This document shows, piece after piece, positions 9,606 through 19,178 of a DNA stretch of 20,000 bases. Origin of the DNA: Glandiceps talaboti (taxonomy: Eukaryota > Hemichordata > Enteropneusta > Spengelidae). A program made the translations under genes and the position numbers. Under the pieces are notes generated by a model. That model was not told the origin of the DNA. It saw only the letters and a list, made by a program, of their open reading frames with translations, and did not search any database. Each line of letters opens with the position of its first letter. Positions within the stretch are counted from its first letter, which is position 1. The DNA is taken from assembly GCF_964340395.1 (NCBI RefSeq), contig NC_135567.1, positions 3,230,609 to 3,250,608 on the forward strand, in the 5' to 3' direction.

Positions 9606-9839
9606 TGATATTGGTAGTAAAAAGGATAACAATGAAACAAATATTACATTTTGCACTATAAAGGAGCCTTCAGTAATTACAATACAATGAGTCTGGTGAT
9701 GATGGGCCCACTTTTTAAAAAGGGGTTTTCAGGGAATCGACCATATTTTAGAACATGAAATTAGACCAGGGTTACCCAATGAGGTATGCAAATGATTAGA
9801 GCACGAATGACTAATTTAGTAATTAAGCTGTCATTGATA
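9606..9839. other. Intronic DNA without recognised features
   Basis: AT-rich. It contains TATGCAAATGATTAGAGC near 9785, which resembles the ends of other repeats in the window but cannot be assigned. Confidence 0.4.
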
Positions 9840-10082
9840 ACTTCCTACACTATATTACCACATAGGGTGCACACTTAGTGACCTCTGAACAATTAATATT
9901 ATTTTGATTGTTGACACTGTGCTGTGCTTTGCATTGTTAATAGCTATGGTTATGTGTACAAAAATGTTCCACTTTTACCATAGTATCACTGTAACCGTGG
10001 CAACAACCCGAAGTTGCCTCAAATTGCCATGAAAAGCCCGAAGTTACCTTGAATTCTGACTAAGCATACACAGTATGCAATC
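9840..10082. repeat. ~237-bp tandem duplication, copy 1 (empty site)
   Basis: It contains CTTCCTACACTATATTACC, GTGCACACTTAGTGACC (9867), TGCTTTGCATTGTTAATAGC and CTGTAACCGTGGCAAC. The same order of blocks recurs from about 10083, interrupted there by an inserted element. Confidence 0.8.
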
Positions 10083-10800
10083 TTCACACAATATAGCTAG
10101 TACGTGCACACTTAGTGATCCCTTAAAACAATATCATTATTTTAATTGTTGATCCTGCTTTGCATAGTTAAAGCTGCACTAGCTGCAACTGAACATGTTT
10201 TTTGAACATGTATTAGGTACACTAGCTTACTCATGAAATAGACCACCCTGAACAGCCTTAAATCTCCAATGGATAAACAATTTTTTTGTAGCTGTATACA
10301 GGATAAATCAAATCGAATTGATTTCTGAGTCTGTATCCACAAATCAGTGCTCTCAATGGCGATCACCGTTTAAACTTGTTATTGCAATACTAACTGACAA
10401 GACAAACTAGTGATTAACATGTGCAATATCTAATTATTGGTATTGTAATACTAGTGAATAGATAGTTGTTTGATCAAAAAATGATACTACAGTTACAAAC
10501 TACTGTGGTTTTAACACAGTGACAGTTTCAAATCCAAGCTTTCGCTCGAGTTTCGAACTTGCCACTACACTATATATGGATAATATTAACGACTAATTAA
10601 CAGATACAGTGTCTTTTTTACAAGTAATTTACCAATTCTTAGTGAATACATCTTTTGGTTACTCATTGAATAAAATATACATGTTGCAGCTAGTGCATCT
10701 GTAATAGCCATCCTATGATTTACTAAAAATATGTTTTACTTTTACTATAGCATTCCTGTAACCATAGTAATGGACATTCAAATGGTGCCTTAAATAATGG
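10083..10800. repeat. ~237-bp tandem duplication, copy 2, split by a MITE
   Basis: GTGCACACTTAGTGATCC (10104) and TGCTTTGCATAGTTA match copy 1 up to 10170. The match resumes at 10702 with TAATAGCC, then TTTTACTATAG and CTGTAACCATAG. The 533 bases between are absent from copy 1. Confidence 0.8.
10171..10701. mobile_element. 531-bp MITE with ~19-bp terminal inverted repeats and TA target duplication
   Basis: The left end AAGCTGCACTAGCTGCAAC matches the reverse complement of the right end (CAGATGCACTAGCTGCAAC) at 17 of 19 bases. TA flanks both sides (10169-10170 and 10702-10703). Comparison with the unoccupied copy at about 9933 (CATTGT-TA-ATAGC) shows a single TA there, so insertion duplicated TA as Tc1/mariner elements do. 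The interior has no transposase and only a chance open frame. Assignment to a Tc1/mariner-driven non-autonomous element is inference from the TA duplication. Confidence 0.82.
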
Positions 10801-10875
10801 CATAGGGTTAGGTATACTATGAAGTTTTCTACTTCACCTCAACCCAGAGGTTTTGAAGAGAATAGTGTGTGTGTG

Positions 10876-11096
<221 letters not shown>

Positions 11097-11099
11097 CTG

Positions 11100-11988
11100 G
11101 TTAAGGTTTTGTAGAATTAGAGTTGGCAACCATACTTTGAATTCTCAGTTGTGATGTGAAAAGAGAAATGGGAATCACAGGAACAAAACGGGAACAGATG
11201 GGTAATGTATTAGGATAATGTTGTAGAAATGTTGATCTCAGTTCTGACAATCATTGCGAGTAAACCCATATAGTGTTTGTCAGTTAACATCCCGACCTTC
11301 AACTCGGCCAATGGTTTCAAATAACAGGTATTGATTAATGCAGTAATTTCACACACATGCATTGTGTTGGTAGTAGTTGGGAAATAACCAATGATTTTAA
11401 AATGTTCAATGTGGTGGCAGCAGTATGATTAAGTTCTTTAACCCATTTATGTGAGGACCAATGCCCTTTTTGACAGCATGTATACCACGCTTTTCAAATA
11501 TTTCAATGGGAGGGTCATATTTGAAGGAGGATCACTTTTTAGCACAACCGATTTGGGGGAGAGTAATGCTTTATGTAACACCCTTTCTTATTTTCTCTTA
11601 TTTTCCACGGACCTCCCCCATTTATTACTGAAGCCTTCCTAACTTTGTAACACTACGAGTCCTTGCCAGCTTAATGGATTTCGCACTCAGATTTTTGGGA
11701 TTATTTCACTGAGATGTTCAATATGTGATTTGTATAGTGAATTGTATTAACATAACAATGGGTGAGTATAAACACCTGTGTAAAAGGGTAGTAGGTAATA
11801 ATGTTTACGTTCTGTAGTAAAACATAAAAAAACTCGTCGAATTTCAAAGTATAACTTCATTTTAGTACAGGTCGTTGCGCTCTTTATTGGTTGTAACAGA
11901 TTAGGATAACCATCAGTTAATTTAAATAACAGCTGGTTACCAAAAGTTGTCCTATTAAGACCCCTGGCGAAGGCCTGTACTGTAACCA
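11100..11988. other. Intronic DNA without recognised features
   Basis: Open frames here (63 codons at 11451; about 80 codons on the minus strand left of 11988) have no recognisable motif or splice support. Confidence 0.45.
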
Positions 11989-12091
<103 letters not shown>

Positions 12092-12099
12092 TGACATAC

Positions 12100-12297
12100 C
12101 TCTCCTATATCATGGATGTAGCTTGTAACATTTCTAAGGAAATCATCTTCAAAGCTTTCATTACGTTCACTAATTGATTTGATAGCCTTGACGTAGTTGG
12201 TCCAATACATCACAGGAAATCTTTCGTCTGTGATCCATTTGTCTTTTTGTTCAAGTATCTCCTCACAGATGTATGGCATCATCCTAGCTTTTGATCT
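12100..12297 (-). CDS. DAPK1-like ROCO gene, Roc-COR linker exon
   Basis: 198-bp exon, exactly 66 codons, phase 0 at both ends. The acceptor is TGATTATTTACAG and the donor is GAGAG|GTATGT. The peptide starts RSKARMMPYICEEILEQKDKW and ends NVTSYIHDIGE. This is the start of a COR (C-terminal of Roc) domain: helices with a PxxW/KW-type segment, then the conserved L/IHxxGE signature that precedes the WLxDP-like motif in the next exon. The intron begins at 12099. Within ten bases of the donor the transcript runs into (UA)5 and a ~90-nt UG repeat, so the donor sits beside a long repeat (see findings). Confidence 0.85.
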
Positions 12298-12700
12298 CTG
12301 TAAATAATCAAACTTCATGGTACTTAGGTGGTTTTCGATAAATTTTATGTATCCATGACAATACAAAACTATTCCATCTTGTCATCGTGTCAGTACATAT
12401 CTTTAAACAAATAAAAAATTAAAGTAAACTCAAGATTTGCCAAAGTATTGTAAAATTGCCATGTGTATTTGTGGTTGAAAACATAGTATATATGTAATGT
12501 GTGACAATATTTCCAAATATGTTTACAATTTAGATGTATTCAGTTTGTCTTGTTTCTCGTATATGATGTATTTGTATTTACAAGAGTACACATTACTTTT
12601 GTGATTTTGTAATGTCAAATTATTTCACAACAATGAAATAATTGAAAATCAAAAGGAATGTACACAAATTAAGTGTTCAATTATTTATTGCAATGTTTAT
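12298..12700. other. Intronic AT-rich DNA
   Basis: Part of the 759-bp intron between the 149- and 198-bp exons. No features recognised. Confidence 0.5.
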
Positions 12701-12707
12701 ATTATAA

Positions 12708-12710
12708 TAA

Positions 12711-12773
<63 letters not shown>

Positions 12774-12811
12774 AATAAGTAGATAATAAAAAATAAATAA
12801 ATAAATAAATA
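12708..12811 (+). repeat. (AAAT)n microsatellite
   Basis: About 17 perfect TAAA units to about 12774, then an interrupted stretch (AAAATAAGTAGATAAT) and a second shorter run. Confidence 0.95.
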
Positions 12812-13056
12812 TAAGAAATATAAGGAATGATAATCTACTTATAACAAAGATTAAGTATATAAAGATAGTTTGTACATGTTTGTAAGTAACAAAATTAATA
12901 TATGATTGCCAGAGAGACCACAGCTATGGAATATTATAAGTGATCATCTTTTCCCCAGTGGAATTGTTAGTGTATACGTTATTATCAGTTTAACACAGGT
13001 TGTTGAAGGTTTGCATACATGTGTAATACAGAATGATTTATTCTACTCAACCATAC

Positions 13057-13205
13057 CTTTATCTCACATAGCAAGTTTCTCAGTCTCTGCATTCTGACAC
13101 TCTTGATTTTCTTGCAATTTAAAATGAATCGTTCGTCAGATATGTCAAAGTACTTCCCAAACTTCTCTTGGGCTTCTTTCAGAATTTCATCAGCAACTGC
13201 CTCAG
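13057..13205 (-). CDS. DAPK1-like ROCO gene, end of Roc domain exon
   Basis: 149-bp exon. The acceptor has a good pyrimidine tract (CATCTTTCACTCCAG) and the donor is AAAG|GTATGG. It completes a split Ala codon and then encodes 49 residues starting EAVADEILKEAQEKFGKYF and ending LRNLLCEIK, in phase 0. The pattern is an amphipathic helix, then FxxSDxxFILNC, then RLRNLL. It corresponds to the last Roc strand and helix before COR in DAPK1, where a 'F(V/I)L(D/N)...LR..L..I' stretch occupies the same place. The 5.6-kb intron upstream contains a broken LINE and several tandem repeats. The exon's opposite strand is also open for 85 codons, which is a shadow. Confidence 0.82.
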
Positions 13206-13394
13206 CTGGAGTGAAAGATGTGTACAATCAATACATCTTCTTAAACTCTGAATTACCCGTGTCCATGAGAGGGAAATACATTTTGTTACTTCTTCAGGCC
13301 AGTACAGTAGAGTATAGTAGAGTACAGTTCGACACAATACATACATACAGTACAGAATAGTACTTTCCTGGATATATATCCACTTGACTAATCA

Positions 13395-13700
13395 ATCTTG
13401 TTGTTATGTTTGCAATATACACAACCATGTTGTTGCTGCTATGGATGTGATATTGTTGCTAAGCAAACATGGAATCATTTCTCAAATGTTTATCTGCATA
13501 GCTACCCTTCCCGGATTTTGCATTTGCAAGATACACCATGATTTTACTGTTGCTATGGGTGTGGTCACGTTGCTTGGCATATTTGTATATATGTGTGATT
13601 TGAATGTTTATTTTTTAACTACCATTCCTGCGTTTATCTTTGCAATAAACATCATCATTGATTTGTTGCTATGGCCGTGGTATTGTTGCTACGTAAATTT
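13395..13700. repeat. Three degenerate ~115-bp tandem units
   Basis: Units start at TTGCAATATACACAACC (13410), TTGCAAGATACACCATG (13524) and TTGCAATAAACATCATC (13640). Each is followed by TTGTTGCTGCTATGG, ACTGTTGCTATGG or TTGTTGCTATGG and a GTGGT(A/C)-(T/A)(T/C)GTTGCT block. A plus-strand frame of 130 codons across it simply reflects the repeat. It abuts the 3' end of the LINE at 13742. Confidence 0.8.
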
Positions 13701-13741
13701 TCATACTTTTAGATTAGATTACATATCGACCAATAGGACTA

Positions 13742-14580
13742 TAAAATCAAAAAGGAGTATGTCTTGGTGTTGCTAAAACGATCAACAGCACATGACAAAT
13801 ACAGCATGATACACATATATACAGTACATACAATACAATAATACAATACGATAAAATACTGTACAATAAGGTAGAAATATATAATAATCACAACTCTTAT
13901 GATAAAAAGAATTGAACCATTCTGATAGGATAATAAAATGACTAAGGACGAGTTGTGTGAAGTGATTAATCTCGGATAAAAACTATTCTTAAAATGTGTA
14001 GTTTTGGTTCTAAGACATCTGAAACGTTTCCCAGATGTGAGTAATCTAAAAGGGCTGTTTGCTGGGTGAGAAGCGTCATCAATGATATTTATACATTTAC
14101 CAGATAAACGTGCATAATACAATGATTCAATGGAAGGTAAATTAGCTCCAATGACTTTAGAAGCAGTTTTAACTCTGCTTTCAAGGTTTTTTCTTCTTTG
14201 TGGCACTACCGTACCACACAATTATTGAGGAAGTAAGTACACTTTCTATCACTGCTCTATAAAAACGAACCCCAATAGTGTCTCACTTACACCAAATTTC
14301 TTTAGTTTCCTTAAAAAGAACATAGTTACGTTGATGTGCTTTGTTGACAATTGCAATAATGGCTTCCCATTTCATTGAGTTTGAAATATGTGTATCAAGG
14401 AATTTAAAACAATCAACCATTTCAACGGATTTACTATCAATGTCCAGTGCATCAGTGGCGGTGTTATTCTTACGAAAGTCAATGATCATCTCTTTCGTTT
14501 TTTTATGTTTAACACTAAATTATTATATGAACTCTAATCCGCCAACTTAGTAACCTCGGCCCTGTACCGTGTTTCATCAA
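13742..14580 (-). mobile_element. Broken, 5'-truncated LINE (same general family as 3880-4672)
   Basis: Read right to left, it begins at TTTGATGAAACACGG (ETRYRAEVTKLAD), meets an in-frame TAG, and continues SYNNLVLNIKKTKEMIIDFRK (the KTKE box). Then come VEMVDCFKFL and NKAHQRN. Frameshifts follow: a segment reading FYRAVIESVLTSSIIVWYG lies in another frame near 14195-14260, and LPSIESLYYARL, DDASHPANSPF and LLTSGKR lie in the frame of 13739-14221. At least two frameshifts and one stop are visible, so it is dead. The 3' region ends GTTTTAGCAACACCAAG.. near 13745, with no AATAAA seen. Domain order matches the plus-strand LINE, but the sequence has diverged. Confidence 0.83.
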
Positions 14581-14589
14581 ACTTTGAAA

Positions 14590-14846
14590 TTAATCAAATG
14601 ACAGGCCAGGGCCATTAATTGACAAGTCATGACCATTAATTGATAATTCAGGGCCATTACTTGACAAGTCATGATCATTAATTGATAACTCAGGACCGTT
14701 AAATGACAAGTCATGACATAAGTTAGGACCGTCAAGTGACAGGTCAGGACCGTTAATTGACAAGTCACGATCATTAATTGATAATTCAGGACTGTCAAAT
14801 GACAAGTCATGACCATTAATTGATAAGTCAGGACCGTTAATTGAAC
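14590..14846. repeat. 21-bp minisatellite, alternating two unit types
   Basis: About 12 units. Type A runs GACCATTAATTGACAAGTCAT and type B GACCATTAATTGATAATTCA(G); they mostly alternate A-B-A-B, giving a 42-bp higher period. One unit near 14713-14724 has lost nine bases (GACATAAGTTAG), which keeps the multiple of three, so two minus-strand frames remain open as repeated seven-residue peptides (SINGPDL-like). Not judged coding. Confidence 0.93.
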
Positions 14847-14904
14847 TAATGAATGGAAATGCACGAATGATAGGTACTAGATCAACCTCTTGACGACGAA
14901 TCAA

Positions 14905-16050
14905 TCTGTACTACTACCAAACTGGTGTCCATATATAGTTGAAGTTCTTGGTACCCCTTACAATGGTTGTTCGTCAACCCAACTACGCCACAAAGCGTCA
15001 TACTCTTACGTCGTATTTCGCCATACAAGTTTTCTTCAAATTCTAACTAGTAAGCTGGGATGACAACGGTGATCGACCGGGGAGAACTAAAGCTTCTTGA
15101 GCGCTTGTTAAATCATAGGTAGTTGTTTCACACAACGAATATTAAACTTTTTTATGGTTGATCGAGATGTGTTTTTGTTTTGTTTATTTGTGTTCTGTTC
15201 TTTTTAAATATACCAAAACTACCAAAAGAGTGTGCGGAATGACGATTATATTGTATATTCTCTCAAACTAGATACGTGTAATACAGTAATACATGAACTT
15301 TGATGTCGTTTTTGGACTGATTTGCAGTCGAAACGTCAGTCACATTGTATTTTCCCATCCAAAAAAGAAACTTTACAAACACACGCATTTAGGGTTTATT
15401 AGGGTGTTTTTATAATATAATTCTTAGTATTGCTAATAAATTTACAAAATATAAGATGTTGATTACATGAGATTCTGCGTTAAAATCGAACTCTGTTTTC
15501 TACGGAATATATGTTAATGGTCCAGTGCACTAGTGAGGATGGCGGCCATATTGATTATTGCAAGACTGAACTATAGTGATTTCTATCGGCCGTTTTTCAT
15601 GGAATTATGCAAAAATCAAACAAAAACAAGAAATATACGATGTTAAAGTTCAAAAAATTATAATTTTCAAACATAGTGGGCATGATTCTGTAAATGGTAC
15701 AGATGTCAATTTACCGAAAATGATTCAATGCATCACATAGAAGTCACTAAAACAATCAATTCACGTTCACAGTTTATTTACAGTTACACTTCAGTCTTTG
15801 TCAATAGATTGACCCACTATCCAGTACACGTGACCTTATGGAGAGGTATGCCCAATAAGGGGTCTAGTATGATTTTCTCGTCGTTCAATTACTCTTTAAT
15901 ATTCCCAGGGAGCGAAATCATAGGCGGAGGTGTTATTGACATTGTACTGGGACACCAAACTTACTATATTGGACATATATGCATTTTCTCATTGTGCCTC
16001 TATTCGCTGAAAGTACCATATGTGCCATGACGTATTGGTTTATCATGCAT
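14905..16050. other. Intronic DNA, no gene recognised
   Basis: The only notable motif is GAGGATGGCGGCCATATTG at 15534, which matches the ATGGCGGC core bound by YY1-type zinc fingers in animals and starts a 35-codon frame ending at 15643. It has no further support as a gene or promoter. Confidence 0.4.
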
Positions 16051-16052
16051 GC

Positions 16053-16220
16053 AGACAGACAGACATACATACATACATACATACATACATACATACATAC
16101 ATACATACATACATACATACATACATACATACATACATACATACATACATACATACACACACAGGGAGCTCAGGCTCAGTTGGTTTTGTTTACAAATACA
16201 AACAAACAAACAAACAAACA
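16053..16220 (+). repeat. (GACA)n(CATA)n and (CAAA)n microsatellites
   Basis: (GACA)3 at 16053, about 23 units of CATA to 16163 ending in (CA)n, a short unique stretch GGGAGCTCAGGCTCAGTTGG, then (CAAA)5 at about 16198-16220. Open frames on both strands are repeat artefacts. Confidence 0.96.
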
Positions 16221-17559
16221 ATTTTTGAGAAAGAAATAAGTGTTGGGGTATAAGCCTAGAAGTTAGTACCGCAACAGCAGATAAAACTGTTAAAGAATAA
16301 TTAAAAGCCAGAGGAAAAATTGAAATCTCACGGGCCGTTGTATTGACTGAACCAAATTGAAAACTAGTTGATTACCTTAATGAAGAAATAGGTATCCTCT
16401 CACATATTGAACCGTAACAAACATATATCTTGCTACAGTCCAAAACTGAGAGCAATGTACAATTACAAAATGTGCCTGACAAAGAGCTATTTATCAACCA
16501 TGTGTTGACAAAAACGTTAAGGAATGGAAAAATGAGCAAATGTGTATTATTTCACAATTCGAATGTCCCACTCTGTCTTGAGAAGGTAAATAGTGAACTA
16601 AATATTTAGATATCTGAAAGGCTGTTAGTAGAACTCTTAATCTGGGTTATCATATCCGTTTAACTTCCGGGGATAGAACATTCAAAAATTCTCCTACATC
16701 TAACAAATCCGCTAATGCTGAATTCAATTGATAAAACGGAGACATCTCAAAATAGATTCCATTCCTAATTATAACTTTCAAGGTGCCTGTGCGATAACGC
16801 TTGCTGTAGAGGGTTCGTCTCCCGGATAGCATGGACATATATAGGATGGTTGAATAAATCAATGGAGTAATTAAACGTAATGTTACTTTTCTCCCATGTC
16901 ACTTGATTCCATCAAGAATCATTTGAAGAAACACATAGTAAAATTAGTCTGGCAGATAGGTCGACATTTTAAACCTAACCTAAATTATTTTTCAAAATCT
17001 TTACTTTTTCGTTATCTATTTATAGATAGGGGGTGGGGTGGTTGTGGGGGAGAGGGGGTGATTTGTTTAGAAAACAACCAACTGATGACATATCATCTTT
17101 GAGCATTTTGAGATTTTTTCGATTTGACCTCTGACAGTAAAAATGTCACATTCATATGCGTCATAATTAACTATAACTACTGCGGCCACAAGAAGTCCCT
17201 GAAAAGGTTATGGAAAGCAATGTTATAAAAGTAAGAGGTAACCTTGAATAATTCATCATGACCTTGAAATGACTTCTGATGCCTTGGTCAACCACATTTC
17301 AAAGGATTCGCATGGACAAACATGGAACAAACCACTCTAGCAAACCCTGCAAGTGATTTCACCCCTTTAATGTTTTTTTTCATCAAATTGTAAATATTCC
17401 AGATGAACTTGGAGTAGCCAGTGACCTTATAACCCCTGCTGTTGGTGATGAGGTCAAGTAGTGCTGACTGGATTGAACCAAAATATAGGATTACACAGAG
17501 GTGTGAGATTGTTGGATTGCCATATTGATGGATTTACGATAAATAGCAAGTAACAGCTA
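16221..17559. other. Intronic DNA, no gene recognised
   Basis: AT-rich. The minus-strand 70-codon frame at 16650-16862 has no recognisable domain. Between 17120 and 17460 there are several TGACCT/AGGTCA half-sites (for example TTTGACCTCTGAC, CATGACCTTGAAATGAC, GATGAGGTCAAG), which probably belong to an interspersed repeat rather than an enhancer. Confidence 0.4.
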
Positions 17560-18130
17560 TTTAAGGTACAAGTAGCTATAATCTGGAGCATATTAGCAGA
17601 CATCCAACCAGTAACTTATACATTGGCAGCTACTAATGGTAATTATCAACAAGCTACAATTAGCCCCTACTAGATACTAGCTAATATTAGCCAATGGCTC
17701 TTCTAGGGCCCTGGGTAGTCAGCTATTCAAGCTAATAGCCATTAATAGCCGCTATTTGCCCCCACTAGTTAGCTAGTTAAGCTAGCTAGCAACCCATGAC
17801 TCTCCAAGGGTCCTGGCTAGTCAGATGTCCAAGCTAAAAGCTATTTGTAGCCGATATTAGCCCGTACTAGCTAGCTAGCCGCCCATGACTCTGTCAGGAT
17901 CCTAGCTAGTTGACGTATCAAGTTATTAACAAATAATAAGTACTATTAGCCCCTATTAGCTAGGTAATAGCAAGCTAGCAGCTAGTACCCACGACTCTCT
18001 AAGGGCCCTGGCCAGTCAGCTATTCACGCTAATAACCATTATTAGCCGCTATTAACCACTATTAATGGTTAATAGCTTTAATAGCTGCCTAGCCTGGGCC
18101 CTGGCAGAGCTAGAGGATGCTAGCTGTTAG
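17560..18130. repeat. TAGC/GCTA-rich degenerate tandem array
   Basis: Units of about 90-105 bases start ATGGCTCTTCTAGGGCCCTG (17694), ATGACTCTCCAAGGGTCCTG (17796), ATGACTCTGTCAGGATCCTA (17885) and ACGACTCTCTAAGGGCCCTG (17991). Each is followed by G(C/T)AGTCAG-type and AAGCTAATAGCC-type blocks. The interior is saturated with TAGC, AGCT and GCTAGC, so the strand is largely self-complementary. Outer parts (17560-17690, 18060-18130) keep the composition but not the register. Confidence 0.85.
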
Positions 18131-18180
18131 CTGGCTATTATGCAACTCTTTAAAAGTAAGAGTAACATCAATGAGCTTTA

Positions 18181-18548
18181 TGAGACATGTGCACGCTGGC
18201 CACATGAGTGTATGTACCAAATTACATAGAACCTATAGCTTGCATGCTTCACATATAGCAGAATTACTGAAAATCATTCAGTGTGCAAACGATTAAAACT
18301 AAACCTTTATATGAAACATGTACTTTCCTATCATCAATGGATAAACATGTAGCTAATTATATTGAAGTTGATGTATGCATTCTTAACATATAGCCTAATT
18401 ACCGAAAATCATTAATTTTGCAAATGATTCATTGATATTCATGCCATGTTTACTCAAACGTAATCAGTTCTTGCCATTACCTTAAAGAATATATGTACCA
18501 AATTTCGTTTGAATTCAGTGTCGTTTTTGAAAAAAAACTATGACATAC
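18181..18548 (+). repeat. ~130-bp degenerate tandem units leading into a (GACA)n tail
   Basis: Units begin TGAGACATGTGCAC (18181), TGAAACATGTACTTTCC (18311) and about CCATGTTTACTC (18443). CACATATAGCAGAATTACTG matches AACATATAGCCTAATTACCG 131 bases later, with GAAAATCATT after both. ATGTACCAAATTTCG at 18492 leads into the GACA tail, the same design as the repeat at 3765-5205. Confidence 0.75.
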
Positions 18549-18746
18549 ACAGACAGACAGACTGACAGACAGACAGACAGACAGACATACATACACACGT
18601 ATGTACGTATGTGCGTAGGTATATACATACATACATACATACATACATACATACATACATACATACACACACACATACATACATACATACATACATACAT
18701 ACATACATACATACATACATACATACATACATACATACATACATAC
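18549..18746 (+). repeat. (GACA)n then (CATA)n microsatellite
   Basis: (GACA)n at 18549-18590, a short mixed stretch ACACACGTATGTACGTATGT, then about 30 CATA units to 18746 with a (CA)n break near 18665. It ends 75 bases from the donor of the Roc exon. Confidence 0.96.
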
Positions 18747-18820
18747 CCCTTGTCTTCCGTGAAAGTAGAATATGTCTGGATTTGTCGATCTTTACGTAGA
18801 GCTAGTTAAACGTCACATAC

Positions 18821-18965
18821 CTTCATATTTGAGATTTCCTTGTACCAGGTCAGCTCTACTTGCTACTAGTATCACTGATGGTTTAGCTGAAGGACCACTC
18901 GCTGTGTTTGAATCTTGTTGAATTGATGCATTGGTTGCTTTGATAAATCTCAGCCACGTCAGTAC
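18821..18965 (-). CDS. DAPK1-like ROCO gene, Roc-domain exon (first exon in window)
   Basis: 145-bp exon read right to left. A pyrimidine-poor acceptor (TATATAG) precedes 18965 and a donor (GTATGT) follows 18821. Frame 0 stays open for 48 codons plus one base; the other two frames contain stops. The peptide begins VLTWLRFIKATN and contains KPSVILVASRADL. This matches the end of a Roc (Ras of complex proteins) GTPase domain: a hydrophobic beta strand followed by the G4 guanine-specificity motif. G4 is normally N/TKxD, and here it reads SRAD, as divergent G4 motifs do in DAPK-type Roc domains. The G1-G3 motifs, ankyrin repeats and kinase domain expected upstream in a DAPK protein are not in the window. 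The single leftover base joins the next exon to give an Ala codon. Identification rests on continuity with the COR exons downstream. Confidence 0.8.
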
Positions 18966-19003
18966 CTATATACAAATATACAGATATAATTACGGATTTA
19001 AAA

Positions 19004-19031
19004 TACACACACACACACACACACACACACA
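19004..19031 (+). repeat. (CA)n microsatellite inside a small duplication
   Basis: Fourteen CA units. TATAATTACGGATTTAAAA to the left recurs to the right as ATTATTACAGATTTAAAAA, so the flanks are a local duplication. Confidence 0.85.
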
Positions 19032-19067
19032 TAAATATAATTACAGAATTATTACAGATTTAAAAAT

Positions 19068-19092
19068 TATATATATATAAATATATATATAT

Positions 19093-19178
<86 letters not shown>

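Noticed and set aside
10142-10366. 74-codon minus-strand frame
   Set aside because: Spans the left end of the MITE and its flank; no domain or splice support.
13103-13360. 85-codon plus-strand frame
   Set aside because: Antisense shadow of the 149-bp Roc exon.
13384-13776. 130-codon hydrophobic frame resembling a membrane protein
   Set aside because: It coincides with three degenerate ~115-bp tandem units and runs into the LINE end. The hydrophobicity comes from T-rich repeat sequence.
15933-16253. Cys/Met/Tyr/Val and His/Thr/Tyr/Ile repeat frames
   Set aside because: Translations of (CATA)n; the same applies to 18477-18809.
16650-16862. 70-codon minus-strand frame in the 5.6-kb intron
   Set aside because: No acceptor or donor compatible with the ROCO phases and no recognisable domain.
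17120-17460. Nuclear receptor enhancer from several TGACCT half-sites
   Set aside because: The spacing is irregular and the sites sit in what looks like repeat-derived sequence; too weak to call.
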